From positions 10,951,511 through 11,015,510 of the forward strand of contig OX457029.1 in assembly GCA_949752745.1 (NCBI GenBank): a stretch of DNA of 64,000 nt, in the 5' to 3' direction. A model generated the notes under the pieces. It saw only the letters and a list, made by a program, of their open reading frames with translations, did no database searches and was not told the DNA's origin. The stretch's first letter is position 1. Every line of letters starts with the position of its first letter. Made by a program: the position numbers and the translations under genes. This stretch comes from Protula sp. h YS-2021 (taxonomy: Eukaryota > Annelida > Polychaeta > Sabellida > Serpulidae). This document shows, piece after piece, positions 29,732-39,476 of this stretch.

Positions 29732-31850
29732 TGAAACACAAAAAACACATCTCAGATATAGCGTACATTTTGTTCTTTATGTCAACATTCATGCGCAGCA
29801 GTTCACTTTTTTCATAAAGATCAGGGTTTTGAAGGCTTATGAATTCAATGCAAAAGAACAGGCTCACTCTTTAACTAGGAAAGAGCTTTGTAAATTAATA
29901 TATTCATTGAAATGAATTTAAACATTTAACATTACTTTGTGTTTAGGAAGATGCCGGGATTCAAAATAATTTTATGCTGATGTTGCACTAGAAGATGGGG
30001 CAAGAAATAAAGCAATAAAGTAGCTTCTTAGCGCAGAATTAATGGACAAGAGTTTATTGTGCAAAGAAAAGATACTTTTTAGGTGAAGGAAGAACAGGAA
30101 TATTTGCACTTGGAACTATTACATTACCGGCCATTGCGAATTCCTTTTTTGGCCCTTTCCACGTCACCTGTTGGTTTCCTCGCGTCTCCTACGAAACGTC
30201 GAGAGTTACCTATAGTGTCATGGGAGAGTAATTTTTTTTACATTGTTATTCATTTGTTAATAATGTTATGCGTGATTTCAACTCTCTGTTTACTTCTGCA
30301 GTATAAACTCGAAGATGAATAATTTCGTGTGCCTTAAATAATTTATTGATTAAAAACTATAATCAATATGCACTTTTATACAATCTCAAACACAATCCAT
30401 ATAAACTGACTTTCTTAACTATAATTATTTTAAGGTTTTAAATTTTGAGATAAAGTCCAAGCATGTTCTACGCAGCTGTAGTTTTAAATTACCTTTTGAC
30501 ATCTTGATAAATTTAAATGCCAAGTGTGGCATTTCACAAATTTCAGAGAGTGGTTTTCAGCTATCTTGTAATGTAAAACTGGCCAATCAAGATATTCTAT
30601 TGCTTTACCCCGATTTTGCTACCAATGCTTGTTTTGTAAAAAGTTACAGTGAGCAGTTACAGAAGAACCGCCATAAAGCTGCTTAACTTATTTCTATCTG
30701 TTGCAAGTGAATTATTCCCACAACGCAGTATTAAAATAACTGATTAATTAAACAGGCAGACAGAAGGCTAATAGATTCCATAAAAATTGAATGTAGACTA
30801 TTTGTTGTGGTGTTGTGAAATACGTGAAGCACGTATACAATAACTTAGCTCAAAATTATTTGTTACAAAATTAGCTTAAAGTACTTCAAGCGTAGTTTAA
30901 GACACAGAATGGTGCCATTTTCTTTGTGAGCCTCATCTAAATTTACCATTTTAGGCTACCTCCGCGCTTGCTCAAAGTGGTCCTCAATATAAGCTAATTT
31001 TTAGCTTTAGATCTATTTATTCAATACGCAAATCTAACAGTTGGCTTAAATTTGGAGTTTGTGCGTGAATTGGGGTTTGAGCGATGTTGTTGAATACGAA
31101 CGCTGTATTATAATCGTTTTGAGTGCATCTACTATTGTACTGTGGTATTTTTCGTATGAAACATGCACAATTGATTTTAAATGTTCTAATGTTCTATTGA
31201 ATGACAACATTCATTTCTTACTGTAGTGTAGCATTTCACCACTACTCTCCGACGCTGCATTAGAGATAATATTTGTGAAAACATTTCTGAAAATAACTAG
31301 CACAGCACAAACTATATAAACAAGTTTATATCATTCAAACATTTATATTTAGATTGCTATGCATAATAAGTATCTATTTTTACAAAGGCACGTTCACTCG
31401 TGTTACACCACATAGAAGATAAATATCAGATGCATTACAAGGACTATAAAAACGGCATCGTGTTTCACTTCCCTTTAGAAATTACTTTTTTTGGCACTCT
31501 GTAGTACTAGTTCAATGTAAAATGTAACACCAAATATACATTATAAGTACAACTCATGAAAAAAACATTATATTTTGCTTAAATCACTTAATCCAGAATC
31601 GCTACAATATTTCAAACATCACATAAAGACTGGTATACATTTAAGTGAACTTCTACCATATTTCACCTCCTCGTAGAAATGACGCATTTCAGTGTGAAAA
31701 ATGTCACTGATAAAGTACCTTATCACATTGTTATTCATAAAACTAAAAAATCAATCTAAAAGACGAACGAATCTAGTTTTTGGGTCTTAAATGAGTCATA
31801 TATTAGATACTTAGAGAACTAAAACTGATTCAGTAAAACCTAGACCGTTT
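29732..31850. other. Non-coding host sequence
   Basis: AT-rich, with only short unsupported frames. No repeat family or RNA gene recognised. Confidence 0.35.
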
Positions 31851-32340
31851 TCGCTATCGGGTAGCGAAAATTACACTTGGGGGTCACGAAAAGTACGATT
31901 CTGAACTCTTAAACTTTTTCATATCGTCTTTTAGGCCTAACGGGTCGAAAATAGCTCAAAATCATCTATCTCTAAGCCTTTTCGAGAAAATGGTCAACTT
32001 CCGGGTTTACTTTAGCCATGGCCGAGGAGGTCAAGGTGACCAAGGTACCTCTTACACATTGTGTTTTAGGCCCAAAGGGTCGAAAATAAGCTCAAAATCT
32101 CTAACCGTTTTTCGAAATAATGGCCCATTTTCGGTTTTTGACTTTGACCATGTCCGAGAAGATCAAGGTCACTGAGGTAACTCTTACATATCGTCTTTTA
32201 GGCCCAAACGATCGAAAATAAGCTCAAAGTAGCTCTACCTCTAATCGTTTTCGAGATAATAGGCCACTTCCGATTTTTGACATTGACCATGGCCGAGGAT
32301 GTCACTCGTTCTCTAAGGTCATGGTTAAAAACTGCAGATT
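31851..32340 (+). repeat. Second satellite related to the 138-bp array
   Basis: Three to four units of about 120-140 bp share TCGTCTTTTAGGCCCAAA, GGTCGAAAATAAGCTCAAAA, ACCGTTTTCGAGATAATGGC, TTCCGGTTTTTGAC and GGCCGAGGAGGTCAAGGTCA. The CGTTTTCGAGATAA box and the 'ACTTCCGGTTT' and 'GAGGTCAAGG' boxes also occur in the array at 921-1885 in the same order. Confidence 0.7.
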
Positions 32341-34348
32341 TCACGGCGTCTAATCAACCCCTATCAGTGAGCCAAATTTCATTACTCTTTAGCAATTGGG
32401 ATAAACCCAAACGCTGCAGCCAACTTAAACTTTCACACGCATGATGTGATGGCTTTCATTGCGAGTTGGGCGATCAATACACGGAGGCTGATATCATGCC
32501 AGTTTTAACTATTGCTCTCAGCTTCTTGCGCGCTTTTCTCAAATTTGTTTTGTCGTTTTTTAATTGAAAAATTAGGCAAATTAAAAAGTACAGGAGGATT
32601 AACTAGACATACTGAAGTTTATCATATCCAAGTTTCATCATTCTAGCCCTAACGGTCTCTGACTAGATCCATGGACAAACTCCAAAAAAAAAAAACGAAA
32701 AAAAACATGCCACAACTGCGGCTAAGATTTTCGCACAAATGCAATACACTAGGGGATTTTGGTAAATCCCCAAGTGTAATAAAAATTTTATTGTAAAATG
32801 TAATGTCAGTAAGCAAGTGCTCTTTTTAGCACCTTTTGACACTTTATTGTGCAAAACGATATTTTGGAGAAATTCACCCAAAGTTCATCAGTCATTGTCT
32901 ATAATGATCATACATTCATGTCAAGGAGGTACATAGGTAAAATCGTGTTTTTCCGTTTTAAATGATGCTCTCCTTAATAGTTTCTTCGTATAATTTTCAA
33001 GTATTTTGAATAATACTTGAATAAAGTTATAAAAAAGAGTGCAAATATCAAGTTCCTTATTCAGATTTCAACATGCAATAGCTCAGAAAAGAACACTAGT
33101 ATTTACTGTACGATCGGTGACTGAAATATGCGAATGGGCTGAAACTCGTGCAGGAAGACTGGAACAGTTTGTAAACGACAGTATGTGCAGTCGCTTAACA
33201 AGTAGATAGATGGGAAATCATAGGACCCAACAACCAAGGGGAATCATAGGACCCAATAACAAAGGGAAACCATAGGGCCCAACAAGAAAGGGAAATCATA
33301 AGGCCCAAAAACAAAGAACGTGTATAACAAAGAAGGTAAGGCAGCTGTGATTGCTCAAAACCCTCAGGAGGCATAATGAAATATATAAATAAGGTTTAGT
33401 TTAAAACATAAATAGATTATATTTTCTTTCCCTATGTTGGATAAGTGTGATATATATGATATCCCAAAACTGAATAAAATGTAAGAATTCCGGGTGATGG
33501 CGAGATACTGGTTGTAGAATTGGTGACAGAAACACACATACACATATACATATACATGTGTTGCCGGAAAGGATTAATTTCAAGAAAACTATAGTTTCTC
33601 CAGGAAAACTATAATGTTCACGCGTTCGTTAAAGGCATTAAAGCTTCCCTAAAACCATGTGTGTCCAAACCTAACGCGGAGGAAGGAGGTAATTTGGGCT
33701 CAAAAGCGGTCTTCGCGGAGTGCCATTTTCGTTAAAGGGGAAGGGGATAATTTTCATTCAGTACTTCTGATTTCCCATAAAATACGGAGCTCTTTCAGAA
33801 ATTTACTCCGGGTTTGGGTAAAAAGTGGGTATTATTTTAAAATTAGTACACCGCGTTCAGGGCTGGTTTTAAGAAGTCATAGACACGCATGGTAACCAGT
33901 CGGCATGTGAATGCCGTACGAGTATTGCATACACTTGAAAGGCGAAAAGCTGTTAAAACCTAAGTTACGAAAGATAGTTTTACGGATAGTCCATAATGCA
34001 AGGCTAGTTTGTGTATACGTATGCGTATACATATGCGTAGCGTGGCGTTTTCTATACTTGAAAAGTGCCGCTGTGGGCGTATGTACCAGTCACAACATTA
34101 TTGTTTACCTTGTACACGTTCCCGCAGCCTTGAAATAAATACTAAAACTATGCATTATAATTATATGCTTATCTTATGCTAACAACATGATTATTGTGTT
34201 ATAAAGCCCTATCATGTTCATATAATGTGCGTTAAGGACCACCTATACAATACACGCATCAATCCAACCCCATCCCACGACCCTCGTATATGCAAATTAC
34301 ATAATTTCTCCACTGCTCTGAGACGCAGTTACATTGTTATGGCGATAT
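32341..34348. other. Non-coding host sequence left of Polinton B
   Basis: Contains a four-unit tandem repeat at 33209-33316, an interspersed-repeat fragment at about 33640-33910 and an A-homopolymer near 32681-32705. No gene seen. Confidence 0.4.
33209..33316 (+). repeat. About 29-bp tandem repeat, four units
   Basis: GGGAAATCATAGGACCCAAC followed by AACAAA-type spacers, repeated four times with small changes. Confidence 0.75.
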
Positions 34349-34354
34349 TTTAAC
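34349..34354 (+). other. Target-site duplication TTTAAC, left side of Polinton B
   Basis: Immediately precedes AGTAGGGTGTAAATAAGAG and is repeated at 55214-55219. Confidence 0.9.
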
Positions 34355-34776
34355 AGTAGGGTGTAAATAAGAGTTCTGCCCCACTTTTGGGGTAGAACTC
34401 TTAGAGTTCTGCCCCACTTTTGGGTAAGAGTTCTGCCCCACATTGTGGATAAGAGTTCTGCCCCGCATTGCGTTCTGCCCCAGTTGTAAGAGACGAGAGA
34501 CGGTACGAGAGACGGTACGATAGAGTGTGACGAAAGAAAACGTCATATGATGCAGGGATGATGCAAGGATTGCGATAGCGAGCGATTGCGAGCGAAAAGT
34601 GTGTTTCCGGTGGAAGGATTGCGAAAGGTTGTACGTTGTGTGTAGAATGGTATAATGGTATGGGGGGCTTGTGAAAAAAAGCCGAGACGTCTCGAGTGAA
34701 AGGGTGTGTGCGTGCCGAGACGGGTGCCGCATAATGTGTGAAAGGTCAGACCACCCCCCCCCCCACCCCTCCCCAA
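34355..34776 (+). repeat. Left terminal inverted repeat of Polinton B
   Basis: Nearly perfect inverted match to 54796-55213. It contains five copies of GAGTTCTGCCCCACTTTTG-type blocks, a GACGGTACGAGA repeat and CGAGACGTCTCGAGTGAAAG. It produces long open frames on both strands that are artefacts. Confidence 0.9.
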
Positions 34777-35010
34777 AAAGCCGAGACGTCTCGAGTGAAA
34801 GGGTGTGTGTGTGCCGAGACGGGGGTGGGGTTGGAGAGAGGGTTGAAAGAAGGTGTGAGTGTGTTGGAGAGAGACAGAGAGACAGAGAGACAGAGAGACA
34901 GAGAGAGACAGAGAGAGACAGAGAGAGACAGAGAGACAGAGAGAGTTTTTTTTTAAAGCATTTCCCATTCTCATGCATACTTTGGAAAACACGGTTTGTT
35001 TGCTTATTTT
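34777..35010 (+). repeat. Simple repeat and CTCGAG motif region
   Basis: A copy of CGAGACGTCTCGAGTGAAAG is followed by a (GAGACA)n/(GAGAGACA)n tract at about 34868-34943 and a T-homopolymer. The same cassette recurs five times at 36115-36605. Confidence 0.8.
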
Positions 35011-35073
35011 TTAATAGTTGGCGGCCGCGAGCGGCGCCGCTCGCGGCCAGGAGATATACTCCTCACTGAATGT

Positions 35074-35595
35074 TTATTTAAAGGTGACAATGTCACAATC
35101 TTGGCGACCACACTGGCTCATCTGTTGGTTGTTGAATAGATAGCAGTCGGTGTGGATTCCGCAGCGAAGACAAGTCATTGTATAACTTGTGTTGATGGCC
35201 GCTTCCCAAAAGGCTGCTATTAGTGTACAATGGAGGCATGCAGTATGCCCGCAATCGTGGAAGATTGCTTTGTCATATAGCATAATCACGTCGCACTTCG
35301 GGCAGGGCTCCGTATCCATACCTAGAACATCTTCAGCCCAATCGCTATATTCCCGTTCTTCCAGGGTACTTGGTAGTTCTTCTCCAAGCATGTATGTTCG
35401 CAAGAATGCAGAGATGTGGTGACCTTGCTCAATATCTTCGATTCTTCTGCCTGCCATAAGAAGTCTGTTAACTGTCACCGGTTGTAAGAAAAATTTTCGA
35501 AACGGCGTTTCCCGAATTCTTTGGGGTACATACTGTACACGGTTGATCGAGGCGATCGGAGTTTCCTCATCTAGATGGAACGTAAGTTCTTCCAT
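35074..35595 (-). CDS. RING-type zinc-finger protein (putative E3 ubiquitin ligase)
   Basis: A 173-aa protein from ATG 35595, about 40 bases after a TATATAAG box. The C-terminal half has C98-x2-C101, C115-G-H117-x2-C120-x2-C123 and C142-x2-C145. That is a C3HC4-like RING layout with an enlarged last loop (CPKCDVIML, HDCGHTACLHC, CLRCG). The N-terminal 95 residues (DEETPIASINRVQYVP) are unassigned. RING proteins usually recruit E2 enzymes; in DNA viruses such proteins modify host defences. No counterpart is seen in Polinton A. Confidence 0.6.
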   Translation of the reverse strand: MEELTFHLDEETPIASINRVQYVPQRIRETPFRKFFLQPVTVNRLLMAGRRIEDIEQGHHISAFLRTYMLGEELPSTLEEREYSDWAEDVLGMDTEPCPKCDVIMLYDKAIFHDCGHTACLHCTLIAAFWEAAINTSYTMTCLRCGIHTDCYLFNNQQMSQCGRQDCDIVTFK

Positions 35596-35621
35596 GGTGA
35601 AAAGGCTGGAGAGGTATGGCT

Positions 35622-35975
35622 GAGCTGCAGCTTATATAGTGTGGAGAGGGGAGCGAAAGTTTGCCAATGAGAATGCAGCGTTAAAGGAGCGTTCCTATTG
35701 GTAAACTTTCGCTCCCCTAGCTGGTTCATATAAAGGGGAATGTACCCGGGAATTTTATGTTAATTATATGTTGATGACCACCCCCCCCCCCCACCCCTCC
35801 TTGTCAATACACAGAGTACAGAGTACAGAGTATTGACAACCACCCCCCCACCCCTCCCCCATACAACCAAAAGAAGAGTTAAAAGATCATTTTTTGAAAC
35901 TTATGTTAGGTTCCACACACATTTTTTCTTGACGAAATGGATGGTAGTATAAACGAAACGTCGCGAAACGTCATT
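35622..35975. promoter_or_regulatory. Bidirectional promoter cassette, copy 1
   Basis: Two near-perfect 21-bp inverted arms, GGGGAGCGAAAGTTTGCCAAT (35648-35668) and its complement (35697-35717), carry CCAAT boxes. They are flanked by TATATAAG on the minus strand (35631-35638) and TATAAAG on the plus strand (35729-35735). The whole block, continuing through C-rich tracts to GAAACGTC, is repeated at 37668-38045. Here the minus side drives the RING gene. No gene follows directly on the plus side. Confidence 0.7.
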
Positions 35976-36114
35976 TGATGCAGTTGCAATGATTGCGAGT
36001 GAAAGAAAGTATGTTTCCGGTTCTACCGGTGAAAACGTTGTGTATGTATGGGGGATGGTATGGGGGGATGATATGTGTATGGTAGATGGGAGTTTTGGGG
36101 AAAAAAAGGTATGG

Positions 36115-36605
36115 CGTGCCGAGACGTCTCGAGTGAAAGGGTGTGTGTACGCCGAGACGGGGTGGGGGGGTGTGGAGAGAGAGAGACAGAGAGAGACAAA
36201 GAGAGTTTTTTTTTTGAAAGAAGGCGTGAGTGTCTCGAGTGAACGAGGGTTGTGTACGCCGAGACGGGGTGGGGGGGTGTGGAGAGAGAGACAGAGAGAG
36301 ACAGAGAGACAGTTTTTTTGTTTTTTTTTTAAAGGTGTGGCGTCTCGAGTGAAAGGGTGTGTGCCGTGCGCCGTACGCCGAGACGGGGTGTGGAGAGAGA
36401 GACAGAGAGACAGTTTTTTTTTTGAAAGAAGGCGTGAGTGTCTCGAGTGAACGAGGGTTGTGTACGCCGAGACGGGGGGGGGGTGTGGAGAGAGAGACAG
36501 AGAGACAGAGAGAGAGACAGAGAGAGACAGTTTTTTGAAAGAAGGCGTGAGTGTCTCGAGTGAACGAGGGGGTGTGGAGAGAGAGACAGAGAGAGATTTA
36601 AAAAA
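36115..36605 (+). repeat. Array of CTCGAG-motif / (GAGACA)n / poly-T units
   Basis: Four to five imperfect units of about 100 bp each contain GTCTCGAGTGAA(AGGG/CGAGG), GCCGAGACGGGG, a GAGAGACAGAGAGACAG tract and a T-run. It creates Ser/Leu-rich and Arg/Glu-rich shadow frames on both strands. Confidence 0.85.
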
Positions 36606-36766
36606 AAAAAAGCATTTCCCACACATTCTCATGCATACACACCAAACACGGTTTTTTGTTTGCTTATTTTGTAAGAATGGGTGGCTGCCGGTGGCAGCCG
36701 TGGAGGGATTTTCAGTGTCGCGTCGTTGATCTCCTCCTCCCCTTCTCCTCCTCCCACTTTTAGTTT

Positions 36767-37636
36767 CTACGTGCCGCTCCCACTACCAGAGGCTTCGCTG
36801 TTGGCGCTGTTGCTAGTCTGTGTGCAGGCACACTTCCTTTTGTGTGCTGCAATTCCAGCCTTAGTAGAATGAATATCTTTACGCAGTAGACTGCAGTAAT
36901 GATGTGCGTATTTCATAGCTTCTGCACATTTCTGTTCGTGTTGGCGTATGGTCATGCCCCCAGGAACAGGATGGTGACAGAAGTCACAAAATACAATGCT
37001 TTGTAAATCGTCTACAAGACGCATAAGACACTGGAGGTCTGGGTTGTTCTCTATTTGTTCCTCCAGTTTTGAATCATCACTAAGGCTGAAAGTGCAGTCC
37101 ATTGTGGAAGTTGTCTGCGCATCGTCGGAGATGCTAGCAACAGCGGTCACTATCTCATCTTCAGCAGCAGTTGATGTAAGGGTATTATATTCTTGAACCT
37201 GTATACACTGCTGTGTAGGAGGTGCCACCGGCACGCTCTGAACATCAACTGCTTGCTGCGGATGAGATGGTGGCGGCGGCGGCGGCGGCGGCAGCGGCAG
37301 CGAAGTCACTTGGGTGGGAGGAGGATCCTCTTCCTCTTTCTCTTCCTCTTCTTCTTCTTGGCAAGGCGGCAGCGGCGGCGGCGGCGGCGGCGGCAGCAGC
37401 GACGAGGACGTGTTTTTCTTTTCTTTTCTTCTTTTTTTCAGCCGCCGATGGCTTTTTTCAGCCGCCTTGCCAAAGCGATGGAATTCTGCTTGGTGTTGAG
37501 ACTGAAAATCCCTCCATGTTTCATAGAGGAACGCCTGGTAGTCGACGTACACCTCTTCCCACAAGTCGGCATCTTTCCTTGAGAAATGATTAGCCACCAG
37601 GCGTTCCTCGGTAAAAAATTCCTTCTTGTACTGCAT
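36767..37636 (-). CDS. Proline- and acid-rich protein with C-terminal C2H2-like fingers
   Basis: A 289-aa protein from ATG 37636, about 45 bases after a TATATAAG box. Order: N-terminal helical domain (about 1-60: EERLVANHFSRKDADLWEE), basic RRLKKRRKEKK near 66, polyproline and polyglutamate tracts (about 80-130), then an acidic spacer. Next is a C2H2-type finger FCDFCHHPVPGG...RQHEQKC (about 220-240) and a degenerate second one (HHYCSLLRK...HKRKC). The homopolymers coincide with GCN/CCN repeats, so their length is probably unstable. Function is unknown. It is not present in Polinton A. Confidence 0.55.
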   Translation of the reverse strand: MQYKKEFFTEERLVANHFSRKDADLWEEVYVDYQAFLYETWRDFQSQHQAEFHRFGKAAEKSHRRLKKRRKEKKNTSSSLLPPPPPPPLPPCQEEEEEEKEEEDPPPTQVTSLPLPPPPPPPPSHPQQAVDVQSVPVAPPTQQCIQVQEYNTLTSTAAEDEIVTAVASISDDAQTTSTMDCTFSLSDDSKLEEQIENNPDLQCLMRLVDDLQSIVFCDFCHHPVPGGMTIRQHEQKCAEAMKYAHHYCSLLRKDIHSTKAGIAAHKRKCACTQTSNSANSEASGSGSGT

Positions 37637-37667
37637 CTTTTTGGTATTGCAAGTTGGAGAGGCATGG

Positions 37668-38045
37668 GGGCTGAGCTGCAGCTTATATAGCGTGGGAGAG
37701 GGGAGCGAAAGTTTGCCAATGAGAATGCTGCGTTAAAGGAGCGTTCCTATTGGTAAACTTTCGCTCCCCTAGCTGGTTCATATAAAGGGGAATGTACCCG
37801 GGAATTTTATGTTAATTATATGTTGATGACCACCCCCCCCCCACCCCTCCTTGTCAATACACAGAGACGACCACCCCCCCACCCCTCCCCAAGAATCCTT
37901 GTCGACCACCCTCCCCACCCCTCCCCCATACAACCAAAAGAAGAGTTAAAAGATCATTTTTTTTTTGAAACTTATGTTAGGTTCCACACACATTTTTTCT
38001 TGACGAAATGGATGGCAGTATAAACGAAACGTCATTTTGTGCAGT
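37668..38045. promoter_or_regulatory. Bidirectional promoter cassette, copy 2
   Basis: Same arms as copy 1 (37700-37720 and 37749-37769), with TATATAAG on the minus strand near 37683 and TATAAAGGGG at 37781. Identity with copy 1 is very high over the arms and flanks. The minus side drives the 37636 gene. The plus side faces the 38217 gene, 430 bases away. Confidence 0.7.
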
Positions 38046-38165
38046 TGCGTGATTACGAGATTGGGAAATAACAGCTTCCGCTGAAGCGCGCTGTAGCGTT
38101 GATGAAGTGTATTACCACCCACCCACCCCCTCCCTCCCTCCCCCAAATTGAAAAAAAAGCTCACA

Positions 38166-38174
38166 TATAATAAG
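38166..38174 (+). promoter_or_regulatory. TATA-like box of the 38217 gene
   Basis: TATAATAAG lies 43 bases before the first ATG (38217). Confidence 0.4.
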
Positions 38175-38216
38175 GGAGCCCCCCTTATTGTCGAGGTGTG
38201 TGTGGTGGGCTAGATC

Positions 38217-38761
38217 ATGGAAGCGACGTTGCTGAATACACCTCCTCTATCTATCAACACGGACATGGATATGGATATGGATGACTTGCTGCCCCGTCAG
38301 ATATACAGCTAGCAGGAATAGAGATGGAGATAGAGGAAGGAATGCCAGATCCTGAGGGCCCCGACTACCCGTTCTGGGTTGCAAATGCGCTTGTCAATGG
38401 GAGAAACACACAACTCAGCGCAAAGTTAAAAGCTCAATTGAAGCAACTGAACGAAGAAATGAGTACCACCACCACCCTGGCCGTCCCGGCCGTCCCGGCC
38501 GCCCCGGCCGAGCCCGGCAGCGGCAGCAGCAAGCCTCCTCCCCTGGAAGCTCAATTGAAGCAACTTCACGAAGAAATGAGTACCGCCGCCCCGGCGGCAG
38601 CAGCAAGCTCGGGGACGGGGACGGGGACGGGGATGGGGAGGAGCCCGGCAGCAAGCGCAGCAGCAGCAAGCGCAGCAGCAGCGAGTCCCCCGGCAGCAAG
38701 CGCGGCAGCGGGGAGGAGTCCGGGGACGAGGAGTCTGAGGATTCAGAAGTGGACATGTTAA
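38217..38761 (+). pseudogene. N-terminal parts of the CARD-like gene, in shifted frames
   Basis: From ATG 38217 a short frame (MEATLLNTPPLSINTDMDMD) stops near 38312. A second frame from ATG 38324 (MPDPEGPDYPFWVANALV, then a repeated AQLKQL-EEMS unit) runs to 38761. A third frame, open from 38356, encodes an acidic Ser linker (SESPGSKRGSGEESGDEESE) that leads directly into the CARD-like frame. The three look like one protein broken by indels in GCN repeats, or joined by splicing I cannot see. Confidence 0.45.
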
Positions 38762-39405
38762 GCGATGATGAAGAAGACAAGCATATGAAATTGAAATTTG
38801 AATCGAGTAAGACCATCCCTGTGACTGAGGACGATGTGACGCTGTTGAAAAGAAACTTTCAAGCCGTGCTTCCTCTGATTGATTGCAACATTTTATGGCG
38901 TTTATGTGAAGAAGGCTTTTTCGACAAGCACACGTACATGTACCTAATGGAAGAAGTGAACACTGTCATTATGCTCATGTTCATGCTGGAAGGAAGTGTA
39001 GAGGATGTTCCGGTGTCACAGCCAAAGTTCACCGAAGCCATGACTCGGCGTTTTGTTCAACTGTTTAAACTCCTTCATGAGGAACAGTTTAAGGCGTTGT
39101 GTCTGCCAGAGCCGAAGCAAGTGAATGAGGGTCGCGATTCCAAATGTGCAAAGATGATGCTACATGGTTTCAAATACCTTGAAGAACGCATTAAGGTGTA
39201 TGATATGATGGCCTACCTCTATGAAAAAGGACATTTCACCATGTCAATGCTGTTTCAATGGATACTAGGGCATCGGAAACCAGGCGACTTTCTAGTGATT
39301 GTCATGAGACAATCTTTAACAGGTGGTTTACCAACAGCCTTTCTGGATGGTTTCAATGAGATGACTCCGCGATTTTACAAGCATCTCACGAAAACTTACA
39401 TGTAA
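38755..39405 (+). CDS. Putative tandem CARD / death-fold protein
   Basis: 216 aa from ATG 38755; the frame is open further upstream. Residues about 20-118 read as six amphipathic helices: VTLLKRNFQAVLPLID, NILWRLCEEGFFDKHT, YLMEEVNTVIMLMFML, then FVQLFKLLHEEQFKALC. This resembles the CARD pattern of initial L-x-L, I-L..L...G, LL, and a final L...Q..L. Residues about 130-210 repeat it: MLHGFKYLEERIKVYDMMAY, FQWILGHRKPGDFLVIVM, GGLPTAFLDGF. Death-fold proteins act in apoptosis and inflammasome signalling, so host-defence interference is a plausible role. Assignment is by helix pattern only. No counterpart in Polinton A. Confidence 0.45.
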   Translation: MLSDDEEDKHMKLKFESSKTIPVTEDDVTLLKRNFQAVLPLIDCNILWRLCEEGFFDKHTYMYLMEEVNTVIMLMFMLEGSVEDVPVSQPKFTEAMTRRFVQLFKLLHEEQFKALCLPEPKQVNEGRDSKCAKMMLHGFKYLEERIKVYDMMAYLYEKGHFTMSMLFQWILGHRKPGDFLVIVMRQSLTGGLPTAFLDGFNEMTPRFYKHLTKTYM

Positions 39406-39409
39406 AAGG

Positions 39410-39420
39410 TATAAAAGGGG
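39410..39420 (+). promoter_or_regulatory. TATA box of the 39477 gene
   Basis: TATAAAAGGGG, 57 bases upstream of ATG 39477 and 5 bases after the stop of the CARD-like gene. Confidence 0.7.
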
Positions 39421-39476
39421 GGGGCGGCGGCGGCAGCAGGCAGGCAGCAGCAGCGCACGGCGAAGTCTCACTCGCA

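Noticed and set aside
34337..34992. Long open frames on both strands of the left terminal repeat of Polinton B, repeated at 54674-55369
   Set aside because: They are Ser/Leu/His or Arg/Glu low complexity from simple repeats and are mirrored in the other terminal repeat; no conserved domain.
35901..36729. Open frames of 89-243 codons on both strands
   Set aside because: Generated by (GAGACA)n and CTCGAG-motif repeats; frame content is periodic and changes with repeat number.
37193..37593. Ala- and Arg-rich frames opposite the 36767 gene
   Set aside because: Antisense reading of GCN/CCN tracts; the minus frame has the TATA box, ATG and zinc-finger residues.
38415..38816. Ser/Pro-rich frame on the minus strand
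   Set aside because: Shadow of the trinucleotide repeats in the CARD-like gene.
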